Of a stretch of 64,000 nucleotides of DNA, positions 35,794-43,952 are shown piece after piece. Each line of letters opens with the position of its first letter. Position 1 is the stretch's first letter. The stretch lies in the NCBI GenBank assembly GCA_945280365.1, contig CALYQD010000002.1, forward strand, positions 62,001-126,000. The letters are read 5' to 3'. The notes beneath the pieces were generated by a model, which was given only the letters and a program-made list of their open reading frames with translations, did no database searches and was not told the origin of the DNA. The position numbers and the translations under genes are program-made. This stretch comes from an uncultured Apibacter sp. (GTDB lineage Bacteria; Bacteroidota; Bacteroidia; Flavobacteriales; Weeksellaceae).

Positions 35794-37425
35794 ATGGCTG
35801 AAGTTATAAAAATGCCCCGTCTAAGTGATACTATGACTGAGGGTAAAGTATCAAAATGGAATCTTAATGTAGGAGATCCTGTAAAAGAAGGAGATATCTT
35901 AGCAGAAATAGAAACAGATAAAGCGGTTCAGGATTTTGATTATGACGGTGATGATGGTATTCTCCTATACCAAGGAGTAAAAGAAGGTGATGCAGCACCG
36001 GTAGAATCGTTATTAGCTATCGTTGGGAAAGCTGGAGAGGACATTAGCTCATTAATCGGAGGAGCTGCAAATACTAATACTTCAAATTCCGAATCTACTA
36101 TAGCTAGTGAAACTACCAATACTAATCCAACCCCTTCATCTTCCGCTTCAGTAGAAATTCCTAAAGACGTGGAAATCATTAAAGTTCCAAGACTTAGTGA
36201 TACTATGACAGAAGGTAAAGTTTCTAAATGGAACGTAAACGTAGGAGATAGTATAAAAGAAGGAGACATCATTGCAGAAATAGAAACAGACAAAGCAGTT
36301 CAGGATTTTGAATATGATGGAAACGGAGGTGTTTTACTATATCAAGGAGTAAAAGAAGGTGACTCTGCTCCTATTGAATCTTTATTAGCTATTGTGGGTC
36401 CTGCAGGGACCGACGTTAGCGGTATTATTGCTGGAGGTGGTTCAGCCTCTGCTTCAGCTCCGAAACCGACATCTGCTGAATCTGCTGTGGTTGCCAATAA
36501 TGAGAAAAAAGCATCTTCTGAAACTAATACGATTTCATCTAATGGTAAAATATTCGCTTCTCCTCTAGCAAAAAAAATAGCAAATGAAAAAGGAATAAGT
36601 TTGGAGCAGGTAAAAGGAAGTGGAGATAATGGAAGAATTATTCGAAAAGACGTTGAAAATTTTGTTCCATCTGCTAATACTAATGTAAGTCCTGCTACAT
36701 CTTCTTCATCCAAACCGTCAACGGTAGTTCCGCAAATAACACCAGGTGTGGATAGTGAAACCCCCAATTCATCCATGAGAAATGCTATTGCTAAAAGCCT
36801 TAGTCATAGCCTATTTACAGCCCCTCATTACAACCTTGTATTTGAGATCAACATGGATAATGCAATAGAAGCAAGAAAAGCTATTAACAGTCTTCCTGAT
36901 ACCAAAGTCTCTTTTAATGACATTGTGATTAAAGCTGTTGCTATATCTTTAAGAAAACATCCACAAATTAATAGTACATGGTCTGATACAAAAATCATCC
37001 ATCGTGGAAATATTAATATAGGTGTTGCTGTTGCTGTTGAAGACGGATTAGTTGTTCCAGTAATTAAAAATACAGATTACTTATCTCTAACTCAAATATC
37101 ATCTGCAGTTAAAGATTTAGCCGGAAGAGCTAGAGATAAAAAATTAAAAGCTAATGAAATGGATGGATCTACTTTCACAATTTCCAATCTTGGAATGTTC
37201 GGAGTAGAATCTTTCAATTCGATTATAAATCAACCGAACTCTTGTATTTTATCCGTTGGAGCTATTATTCAAAAACCAGTAGTTAAAAACGGTCAAATTG
37301 TAGTAGGTAATGTAATGCAAATATCATTAGCATGTGACCATCGAGTAGTAGATGGTGCTACGGGAGCGCAATTTTTACAAACACTTAAATTGTATCTTGA
37401 AAATCCAGTATCCTTATTGGCATAA
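35794..37425 (+). CDS. pdhC: pyruvate dehydrogenase E2, dihydrolipoyl acetyltransferase with two lipoyl domains
   Basis: A 543-residue core subunit of the PDH complex. Lipoyl domain 1 (about 2-80) and lipoyl domain 2 (about 126-205) are near copies of each other, each with ETDKAVQDF; the lipoylated lysines are Lys43 and Lys167. Flexible linkers rich in Ser, Thr, Ala and Asn join them. The E3/E1-binding domain is at 254-290 (FASPLAKKIANEKGISL, NGRIIRKDV). The catalytic domain (about 320-543) contains the active-site sequence DHRVVDG with His516 and Asp520. It accepts the acetyl group and makes acetyl-CoA in the cytoplasm. Co-transcribed with pdhA and closed by a strong terminator. Confidence 0.96.
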   Translation: MAEVIKMPRLSDTMTEGKVSKWNLNVGDPVKEGDILAEIETDKAVQDFDYDGDDGILLYQGVKEGDAAPVESLLAIVGKAGEDISSLIGGAANTNTSNSESTIASETTNTNPTPSSSASVEIPKDVEIIKVPRLSDTMTEGKVSKWNVNVGDSIKEGDIIAEIETDKAVQDFEYDGNGGVLLYQGVKEGDSAPIESLLAIVGPAGTDVSGIIAGGGSASASAPKPTSAESAVVANNEKKASSETNTISSNGKIFASPLAKKIANEKGISLEQVKGSGDNGRIIRKDVENFVPSANTNVSPATSSSSKPSTVVPQITPGVDSETPNSSMRNAIAKSLSHSLFTAPHYNLVFEINMDNAIEARKAINSLPDTKVSFNDIVIKAVAISLRKHPQINSTWSDTKIIHRGNINIGVAVAVEDGLVVPVIKNTDYLSLTQISSAVKDLAGRARDKKLKANEMDGSTFTISNLGMFGVESFNSIINQPNSCILSVGAIIQKPVVKNGQIVVGNVMQISLACDHRVVDGATGAQFLQTLKLYLENPVSLLA

Positions 37426-37440
37426 TGATATTAAAATATA

Positions 37441-37481
37441 AAAAAACACTCAGTTCTTTTATGAATTGAGTGTTTTTTTTT
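37441..37481 (+). terminator. rho-independent terminator of pdhA-pdhC
   Basis: ACACTCAGTTC pairs with GAATTGAGTGT (one G-T pair) around a 6-base loop, flanked by an A-run and followed by nine T. Confidence 0.93.
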
Positions 37482-37519
37482 ACCTTTATTGACCTATACC
37501 TAACTTATTTACAAGCACT

Positions 37520-37951
37520 ATGTCAATATCTAATTATACTTTTACGATGATAAAGCCCGATGCTATTTCAAAAGGCTTAACGAGTACAATTTTAAAAGAT
37601 ATCACTGATGCCGGATTTATTATAACGGCACTTAAACTTACTTCTCTTACTAAAACGGAAGCTGAAAAATTTTATTCAATACATCAAGATAAGCCTTTTT
37701 TTGATGATTTAGTAAGTTTTATGACTTCCGGACCTATTGTTGCTGCCATTTTAAAAAAGGAAAATGCTGTTGAAGATTTTAGAAGGTTACTAGGTGCTAC
37801 CAATCCTGAAAAAGCTGAAGAAGGTACACTTCGAAAAAAATATGCAGAAAGCATGCAACGAAATGCTATTCATGGTTCTGATAGCGATGAAAATGCAATT
37901 ATCGAAGCTCACTTTCATTTTGCAGAGAAAGAAATTTATTCTTTCTTATAA
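37520..37951 (+). CDS. ndk: nucleoside diphosphate kinase
   Basis: A 143-residue enzyme that equalises nucleoside triphosphate pools by transferring phosphate from ATP through a phosphohistidine. The start [13 protein letters not shown] is the conserved nucleotide-binding strand. [39 protein letters not shown] is the family core, and the active-site His118 lies in NAIHGSDS. The length is typical of short bacterial Ndk. A box TACCTTTA (37481-37488), one base off the consensus, lies just after the preceding terminator. Single-gene unit. Confidence 0.96.
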   Translation: MSISNYTFTMIKPDAISKGLTSTILKDITDAGFIITALKLTSLTKTEAEKFYSIHQDKPFFDDLVSFMTSGPIVAAILKKENAVEDFRRLLGATNPEKAEEGTLRKKYAESMQRNAIHGSDSDENAIIEAHFHFAEKEIYSFL

Positions 37952-38062
37952 AAATACTACCACTTATATTTTTGAATTTATATAAATTATATCATATTTT
38001 CTAATTCTTTAGAACCTTGTTATAATTTATTAGTAACTTAGGTGCACACAATAAATACTGAG

Positions 38063-38539
38063 ATGATAAAAGAAATGAAGGTAAAATATGAAGAATATTC
38101 TACTTGGAATGAATTATCTAAAGATGATCTTCTTTTAGTTAACAAGGCTAAAGAGGCAAGAAATTTAGCCTATGCCAACTATTCCAAATTTAAAGTCGGA
38201 GCTGCAATACTACTGGATAACGGAATAATATTAACCGGAAATAACCAAGAAAATGCAGCATATCCAAGTGGCTTGTGTGCGGAAAGAACAGCAATTTTTT
38301 ATACTATTGCCAATTATCCTTCTTCTAAAATAATAAGAATGGCTGTAGTAGCAGGAAAAGATGATACAAATTCGATTCCCATATCACCCTGTGGAGCCTG
38401 TAGACAAGTATTGTTAGAATATGAACACAGACAAAAAAAACCTATTGAATTTCTTTTTACTGGTATGAAGGGTAAAGTAATAAAATTTTTCCAATGCGCA
38501 GATTTTCTTCCTTTTTTTTTCGATGAAAACTCATTGTAA
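38063..38539 (+). CDS. cdd: cytidine deaminase
   Basis: A 158-residue zinc hydrolase that converts cytidine and deoxycytidine to the uridine forms for pyrimidine salvage. The zinc-site motifs are intact: CAER with the catalytic Glu, and PCGACRQVL with the two other cysteine ligands. The substrate-binding stretch YSKFKVGAAILLDNG and NQENAAYPSG precede them. The ATG at 38063 is preferred to the GTG at 38042, which would add seven residues not usual in the family; the ATG at 38075 is another possibility. Single gene with 90 bases to ndk. Confidence 0.93.
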   Translation: MIKEMKVKYEEYSTWNELSKDDLLLVNKAKEARNLAYANYSKFKVGAAILLDNGIILTGNNQENAAYPSGLCAERTAIFYTIANYPSSKIIRMAVVAGKDDTNSIPISPCGACRQVLLEYEHRQKKPIEFLFTGMKGKVIKFFQCADFLPFFFDENSL

Positions 38540-38632
38540 ATTATATAATTTTTAACACTTATAAAATATTTAGTAAAAAAATAAAATTTATTTTATTCCT
38601 TCAATTCTCGATTTTGTCCCAAAGTAATTAAC

Positions 38633-39586
38633 ATGAAAGTTACAGAACATATTAAGAATGCCAATGGAAAAACGTTATTTTCCTTTGAAATTCTACCCCC
38701 GAAAAAAGGTGAAGATCTACAAAATATATTTTCTAACATTGATCCCTTAATGGAATTTAAACCTCCTTTCATTGATGTCACTTATCATAGAGAGGAATAT
38801 GAATATAGGGAGTTACCCAATGGATCAATCCAAAAAATTATTACAAGAAAACGTCCTGGAACAGTTGGAATTTGTGCAGCTATCCAACAAAAATATAAAG
38901 TCGATGCAGTACCGCATCTAATATGCGGAGGATTCAATAAAGAAGAAACAGAAAATATCCTAATAGATTTCAATTTTTTAGGAATTGATAATATTTTAGT
39001 ATTACGAGGAGACCCAATAAAAAGTGAAGGTTTTTTTAAGCCCCATCCGCAAGGGCATTCCTATGCAAATGAATTAGTTAGTCAGGTTGGACATATGAAT
39101 TCAGGCAAATATCTACATGAAGAATATGCCCATGGAGCTACAAACTTTTGCATCGGTATTGCAGGATATCCGGAAAAACATTTTGAAAGTCCGAATTTAG
39201 ATACAGATTTAGGATATCTGAAACAAAAAATTAATGCTGGAGGAAATTATATAGTCACCCAGTTATTTTTCGATAACAAAAAATATTTTGATTTTGTAAA
39301 GAAATGTAGAGAACTAGGAATTACAGTGCCCATAATTCCAGGAATAAAACCCATATCCATTAAAAAACATCTTACTATACTTCCTAATGTTTTTCATATT
39401 GATATGCCTCAAGAATTGGTTAAAGCTGTAGAAAACTGTAAAGATAATAAAGCTGTATATGAAGTAGGTATTGAATGGACAATAAATCAATGTAAAGAAT
39501 TAATGAAACAAGGGGTACCCGTTCTACATTTTTATTCAATGGGTAGATCGGAAAATATTAGAAGAATTGCAACAGAACTTTTTTAA
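38633..39586 (+). CDS. metF: 5,10-methylenetetrahydrofolate reductase
   Basis: A 317-residue FAD-dependent TIM-barrel enzyme that makes 5-methyl-tetrahydrofolate, the methyl donor used by the split MetH of this window. Conserved parts are FSFEILPPKKGED with the catalytic Glu, FIDVTYH, HLICGGFNKEE, ILVLRGDP, NFCIGIAGYPEKHFE and GGNYIVTQLFFDN. The stop codon is directly followed by the ATG of folB with no intervening base, so the two folate genes are co-translated. Confidence 0.95.
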   Translation: MKVTEHIKNANGKTLFSFEILPPKKGEDLQNIFSNIDPLMEFKPPFIDVTYHREEYEYRELPNGSIQKIITRKRPGTVGICAAIQQKYKVDAVPHLICGGFNKEETENILIDFNFLGIDNILVLRGDPIKSEGFFKPHPQGHSYANELVSQVGHMNSGKYLHEEYAHGATNFCIGIAGYPEKHFESPNLDTDLGYLKQKINAGGNYIVTQLFFDNKKYFDFVKKCRELGITVPIIPGIKPISIKKHLTILPNVFHIDMPQELVKAVENCKDNKAVYEVGIEWTINQCKELMKQGVPVLHFYSMGRSENIRRIATELF

Positions 39587-39946
39587 ATGCAAAAAATAAA
39601 ATTAAAAAATATAAAAATATACGCCTTTCACGGCTGTTTAGAAGAAGAAGCGAAAATCGGTTCTTTTTATATAGTGAATGTAAAAATATGGCTAAATTTG
39701 GAAAAACCCGGAAGATCGGATAATCTTCAAGATACCGTTAATTATGGCATTATTACGCAAATAGTAAAGGATCAGATGGCTATACGTTCCCATTTATTGG
39801 AACATGTTGCTTATCGTATTATTAAAGAAATAAAAACGCAATGTAAAAAGATTACAGCCGTTAAAGTATCTGTAGCAAAGGTTAATCCACCGGTTAATGC
39901 AAATATAGATCAGGTAAAAGTAACTTTTAAAAAGAAATTTTATTAG
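39587..39946 (+). CDS. folB: dihydroneopterin aldolase
   Basis: A 119-residue cytoplasmic enzyme of folate synthesis that splits dihydroneopterin to 6-hydroxymethyl-dihydropterin and glycolaldehyde. The family pattern is clear: KNIKIYAFHGCLEEEAKIGSFYIV at the start, DNLQDTVNYGII in the middle, LLEHVAYRIIKEI and VKVSVAKVNPPV at the end with the catalytic Lys. It begins on the base after the metF stop. Confidence 0.94.
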   Translation: MQKIKLKNIKIYAFHGCLEEEAKIGSFYIVNVKIWLNLEKPGRSDNLQDTVNYGIITQIVKDQMAIRSHLLEHVAYRIIKEIKTQCKKITAVKVSVAKVNPPVNANIDQVKVTFKKKFY

Positions 39947-39973
39947 ATTTTAAATTTTATTCAAAAAAAATTG

Positions 39974-39981
39974 TAGATTTG
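39974..39981 (+). promoter_or_regulatory. -7 promoter box TAGATTTG of tRNA-Cys
   Basis: Exact TAnnTTTG match 14 bases before the first base of the tRNA. Confidence 0.65.
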
Positions 39982-39995
39982 CAGTCCAATAAAAC

Positions 39996-40066
39996 GGCTT
40001 CGTGGCCGAGTGGCTAGGCAGAGGTCTGCAAAACCTTGTACAGCGGTTCGAATCCGCTCGAAGCCT
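39996..40066 (+). tRNA. tRNA-Cys (anticodon GCA)
   Basis: A full cloverleaf can be folded. The acceptor stem GGCTTCG pairs with CGAAGCC and is followed by discriminator T. The D-arm contains GAGTGGCTAGGC. The anticodon stem GAGGT/ACCTT encloses CTGCAAA with anticodon GCA at 40028-40030. The T-arm is GCGG-TTCGAAT-CCGC. The 3' CCA is not encoded. It has its own promoter and terminator. Confidence 0.97.
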
Positions 40067-40069
40067 CAA

Positions 40070-40099
40070 TAAAAACCATCTCTTCGAGATGGTTTTTAT
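40070..40099 (+). terminator. rho-independent terminator after tRNA-Cys
   Basis: AAAAACCATCTC pairs with GAGATGGTTTTT around a 3-base TTC loop, followed by TATATT. Confidence 0.9.
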
Positions 40100-40800
40100 A
40101 TTATATATATATTAGTTTTTTGCTCAGGTAGCAATTAATCTCTCTGGAGTCTGACACGCTTTCTTCTTCATTACAAAGAAATTTCTTTTTTTCAGAAAAA
40201 TCCTTCCTTTCGTTTAATATATCTTCTTTCATGTGTTCTAATTCTTTCAACTTTACAGATAGAAGTCTTCCTCAAACGCATTTATATTATTCTAAGCCGG
40301 TTATCCAGTATTTTCAGCTACTTCAATAGAATTTAGATATACTTATATTCTCCTTAAATAACCAGCATATCTGTTTATTTTTAACATATTGTAAGGCTTG
40401 GATCATTCTTTTGCATTGCAAAGTACTCATTGCTCCATTATAAAAATTAAATGTAAATTTTCCTATTTTTCTTTTTTGAAAGTAATGTATGGTACTATAC
40501 TCATCCATTCTTTGATCGATCTTTAATTTTTTTCTAATTAATTAAATGTAAAAATTATAAACCCAGATGATAATATTATATAGTTTGGAATTTAAAAATC
40601 ATTGATTATATGCTTCTGTATTTGAATAATATTTTTAACTATTAAATCATATACATGACATGCTCAAATAAATAATAATTAAAGATAATCAATATCAAAT
40701 ATATATTAGGATGTCACATTTCTTTACTAGAACAATTAGTAACTTGTCTCTTACAAAGTATAAAAAATTTGATAATCTTCCTTTATTCGGAATAAAAAAT
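40100..40800. other. 700-base gap without a recognisable gene, probably eroded
   Basis: A minus-strand frame of 61 codons (40508-40323) has no family I recognise. Further minus-strand reading in other frames gives a Lys/Glu-rich coiled-coil-like segment KELEHMKEDILNERKDFSEK (about 40165-40245). Together they may be fragments of one broken gene. Nothing else is supported. Confidence 0.4.
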
Positions 40801-40835
40801 AAAAAAGTTAGATTTTCGAGAAATCTAACTTTTTT
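40801..40835 (-). terminator. bidirectional-looking terminator at the 3' end of the thiolase gene
   Basis: GTTAGATTT pairs with AAATCTAAC around a 5-base loop, with a run of six A on one side and six T on the other. It lies 17 bases past the stop of the minus-strand thiolase gene. Confidence 0.88.
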
Positions 40836-40851
40836 ATTTATCTTGTAAAAA

Positions 40852-42030
40852 TTATATATTTTCTATAATCATAGCACTTGCTCCTCCCCCTCCATTACAA
40901 ATTGCAGCAGCTCCATACTTGCCATTATTTTGCTTTAATACATTAATTAGGGTAACTAAAATACGTGCGCCACTATTTCCTAAAGGATGACCTAAAGAAA
41001 CTGCTCCTCCATTTACATTTACTTTTGACAAATCAATATTTAAAATTTTTGAATTAGCTAATCCAACTACAGAGAATGCTTCATTAAATTCAAAATAATC
41101 TATATCATGTAAGGTTATATTAGCTTTTTTAAGTGCTAACGGTAATGCTAATGAAGGAGCCACCGTAAATTTTTCAGGTTCACAAGCTGCATCTGCATAT
41201 CCTATAATTCTAGCAAGAGGTTTCAACTCTAATTCTTTAGCTTTTTCTGCTGTCATTATTACTAAAGCTGAAGCTCCATCATTTAAAGTAGATGCATTAG
41301 CTGCTGTAACAGTTCCTTCTTTTTGAAAAACCGGAACTAGCTGCTTCAGCTTATCAAAATTTACATTTTTATATTCTTCATCTTCTGTGATAAGTACAGG
41401 ATCTTTTTTTCTTTGATATACTGTAACTGGTACTACTTCTTCCTTAAATTTACCTGATTTCCAAGCTAATTCAGCACGAGTATATGATTGAATTGCAAAT
41501 GAATCTTGTTCTTCTCTAGATATGGAGTATTCTTCTGCACAGGAATCTGCACAGATTCCCATATGGTTACGATCATATACATTGGTAAGGCCATCCTTGA
41601 TCAATCCATCCACAAGTTTCTGATCTCCGAATTTATTTCCCTTCCTGCCATTAGTGATATAATAAGGAACCTGAGACATAGATTCCATTCCACCGGCTAT
41701 GACTATTTCATTATCTCCTGCTAGAATGGATTGTGCACCTGAAATTACAGCCTTCATTCCTGAAGCGCAAACTTTATTTATGGTTGTACAAGGAACCTTG
41801 TTAGGTATTCCGGCACCTAAAGAGGCTTGTTTTGCAGGAGCTTGACCAACATTAGCCTGTAAAACATTGCCCATAAATACTTCATCAATCAGGGATTTAT
41901 CTAATTTAATTTTATGTAATGCTCCTTCAATAGCCGCTGCTCCTAACTGCACTGCTGAAAGGCTTGATAGACTGCCTAAAAAACTTCCGATGGGTGTTCT
42001 CGCGGCAGACACAATAACAATTTCTTTCAT
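40852..42030 (-). CDS. acetyl-CoA C-acetyltransferase (thiolase)
   Basis: A 392-residue thiolase with all active-site elements: the nucleophile Cys88 in INKVCASGMKAV, the catalytic NEAF segment (FNEAFSV), His348 in GHPLGNSGARI, and Cys378 in CNGGGGAS. These are the marks of a cytoplasmic biosynthetic/degradative thiolase that condenses or cleaves acetoacetyl-CoA. The chain-length preference is not certain, but the close match to AtoB/PhaA-type enzymes favours acetyl-CoA. A PaaE-like reductase is encoded 177 bases upstream on the same strand. Confidence 0.94.
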   Translation of the reverse strand: MKEIVIVSAARTPIGSFLGSLSSLSAVQLGAAAIEGALHKIKLDKSLIDEVFMGNVLQANVGQAPAKQASLGAGIPNKVPCTTINKVCASGMKAVISGAQSILAGDNEIVIAGGMESMSQVPYYITNGRKGNKFGDQKLVDGLIKDGLTNVYDRNHMGICADSCAEEYSISREEQDSFAIQSYTRAELAWKSGKFKEEVVPVTVYQRKKDPVLITEDEEYKNVNFDKLKQLVPVFQKEGTVTAANASTLNDGASALVIMTAEKAKELELKPLARIIGYADAACEPEKFTVAPSLALPLALKKANITLHDIDYFEFNEAFSVVGLANSKILNIDLSKVNVNGGAVSLGHPLGNSGARILVTLINVLKQNNGKYGAAAICNGGGGASAMIIENI

Positions 42031-42207
42031 TTTTTAATGGTAAAGTATTTTAATTTCCGTTTTTCCGTTGACTTTTGGTAAATATACTTCTTTTAATTAA
42101 AAAAATAATTAGTATAATGCTTTATACTATCATTAAAACTAAAAATCAGTTATTAATTATAAGAATGAACTCCAATTTTACAAATAACTAGCGCTAAAAA
42201 TGAATAA

Positions 42208-43281
42208 TTATTTCATTGTATTTTGATCCAGATTAATGATTAATTTTTCAGATTTAGGATGAGCCATACAGGTTAGAATCTTACCATTCTTTAGATCATT
42301 CTCAGTTAAAACTAAATTTTCATCTACATAAACATCTCCTTCTTTCAAAGTACATATACAAGCTCCACAAATTCCTCCTTTACATGAATAAGGCGCATCC
42401 ACTCCGCTGTCTAATAAGGCTCTTAATAGAGAGGATCCATTATTTATCCAATTCATGGTTTGCTTTGTATTTTTAAATGTATATGTAACCTTTACTTCTT
42501 TAACTGTAGATCGCTTAACTTTATCATCATAAAAAACTTTTTCCACGGGCTCATATAATTCGTAATGTATATTTTTTTTTGGTATTCCGTGTTTATATAC
42601 AGCATTGGCAAGGGTAACTATCATATCTTTAGGTCCACAGATAAGAGCTTCATCTACCTCATCCCAATCTAGTATCTGATTAATAATCAATTTAACTTTA
42701 TGCTCATCTAATCTTCCGTGAAACAACTTATCTTGCACTTCCTGTTGAGAATAAAAAAAATGAGGGAAGAAATTTTGTGGATACTCTTGATTTAAGTTAA
42801 TTAGTTCATCTTTGAAAATAGTTTGTTCTTCATTAGTATTGCCATAAAAAAGATATAATTGAACAGCTGGTTCATGGTATAAAGTATCTTTACAAATGCT
42901 CATAATAGGAGCAATGCCACTACCTGACGCAAAAGCTACTATAGTCCTTTTTTCATTGGGTCGGGAAGGAATCCCAAATGCTCCCATAGGGGCAGAAACT
43001 AATAATTGATCACCTTCTTTAATATTTTCTTGTATATATTTTGAAACAAAGGCATGGGGAGTCTTTTTTACAGCAAATGAGAGATAGCCCTCATAAGGCG
43101 CAGTACAGATGGAGTATTCTCTTTCAACGCTTTGTCCTTCGATATCAAACTTAAAACGAATAAATTGTCCGGGCTTCCATCTAAATATTGATTGTAATTC
43201 GTCGGGAATCGATAAATCTATTCTCATACTTCTTGAAGTAAGCAGTTCTAATTTTTGTACGCATAAAGAATAAAAGTGCAT
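42208..43281 (-). CDS. PaaE-like ferredoxin-NADP reductase with C-terminal 2Fe-2S domain
   Basis: A 357-residue oxidoreductase. The FAD domain (about 5-105) has REYSICTAP. The NAD(P)-binding domain (about 110-235) has VAFASGSGIAPIMS and ALICGPKDM. A plant-type 2Fe-2S domain (about 265-357) carries Cys ligands in CKGGICGAC and TCMAHP. This is the architecture of the reductase subunit of phenylacetyl-CoA epoxidase (PaaE), but none of the oxygenase subunits paaABCD is present here. It may act as a general electron donor, for instance to a fatty-acid desaturase or ring-hydroxylating enzyme. A minus-strand box TATTTTTG lies 22 bases before the start. Confidence 0.9.
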   Translation of the reverse strand: MHFYSLCVQKLELLTSRSMRIDLSIPDELQSIFRWKPGQFIRFKFDIEGQSVEREYSICTAPYEGYLSFAVKKTPHAFVSKYIQENIKEGDQLLVSAPMGAFGIPSRPNEKRTIVAFASGSGIAPIMSICKDTLYHEPAVQLYLFYGNTNEEQTIFKDELINLNQEYPQNFFPHFFYSQQEVQDKLFHGRLDEHKVKLIINQILDWDEVDEALICGPKDMIVTLANAVYKHGIPKKNIHYELYEPVEKVFYDDKVKRSTVKEVKVTYTFKNTKQTMNWINNGSSLLRALLDSGVDAPYSCKGGICGACICTLKEGDVYVDENLVLTENDLKNGKILTCMAHPKSEKLIINLDQNTMK

Positions 43282-43303
43282 AATCTTCTTACTTTTTGAT
43301 ACG

Positions 43304-43311
43304 CAAAAATA
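43304..43311 (-). promoter_or_regulatory. -7 promoter box TATTTTTG of the PaaE-like gene
   Basis: TAnnTTTG on the minus strand, 22 bases upstream of the start codon at 43281. Confidence 0.55.
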
Positions 43312-43354
43312 CCGGATTTAAATTAAAAAAATTAAATTTTTAAAGTCTACTCCA

Positions 43355-43765
43355 TTAGGGCATTTGTTCCGTATGATCTTGAGAAGAAATAATACTATCA
43401 ACAATGTATTTAGTATAGCCCCTCCAAGGCAAAGCTCCAAAATATTCCTTATAATGAAGGATGACATCTTTTCCGGTTAGCTTCATTAATCTATGGGCTA
43501 AATATTCGTTATCAACTGAAAATTCAAATTCATTGGATTGCATACCGCCGGCAGCTCTTGATTTAAATCCTGTCTGAATTAATTTACCCTCATAGGTTTT
43601 GAAAATAATTCCTTTGTGCATGATATAATTTAATTGTCCCGATTTAACACTGCTATCTCCATAGGGAACATAGTAATACACATAAAAAATTCCAACGCCT
43701 AGAATACTAATCAAGAGTAAAATTATAATAATTGTTTTTTTCCACGAACCTGATTTATTTTCCAT
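43355..43765 (-). CDS. membrane-anchored protein of unknown function
   Basis: A 136-residue protein with one N-terminal membrane helix (about 11-32) and a small extracytoplasmic domain. Segments such as VKSGQLNYIMHKGIIFKTYEGKL, EFEFSVDNEYL and LPWRGYTKYIVDSI resemble a widespread Bacteroidetes protein that databases sometimes mislabel as 6-phosphogluconate dehydrogenase; it has none of the features of that enzyme. The function is unknown. It lies 73 bases upstream of the PaaE-like gene on the same strand and is probably separate from it because that gene has its own promoter. Confidence 0.8.
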   Translation of the reverse strand: MENKSGSWKKTIIIILLLISILGVGIFYVYYYVPYGDSSVKSGQLNYIMHKGIIFKTYEGKLIQTGFKSRAAGGMQSNEFEFSVDNEYLAHRLMKLTGKDVILHYKEYFGALPWRGYTKYIVDSIISSQDHTEQMP

Positions 43766-43917
43766 ATTAACTAAATTTATTTTATTGATTTATCATTTTA
43801 TTATCATTAGCAAAATAAGGTAGTGAAGCGACAAAGTTGAAACAGGGACAAATAGCTTAAATGATAGCTTATCAACTTTTTATAATCCAAATCTATTCCA
43901 ATTAGAACAATTAATAA

Positions 43918-43925
43918 TATATTTG
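43918..43925 (+). promoter_or_regulatory. -7 promoter box TATATTTG of the MFS gene
   Basis: Exact TAnnTTTG match 27 bases before the ATG at 43953. It overlaps an in-frame TTG at 43923, ruling that out as the start. Confidence 0.65.
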
Positions 43926-43952
43926 CGGTTATTTCTTGATTTTAACGTAAAT

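Noticed and set aside
36342..36776. Open frame of 144 codons on the minus strand inside pdhC
   Set aside because: It lies entirely antisense to the Ser/Ala-rich linkers of E2, and its composition is what the complement of that sequence gives. No family resemblance.
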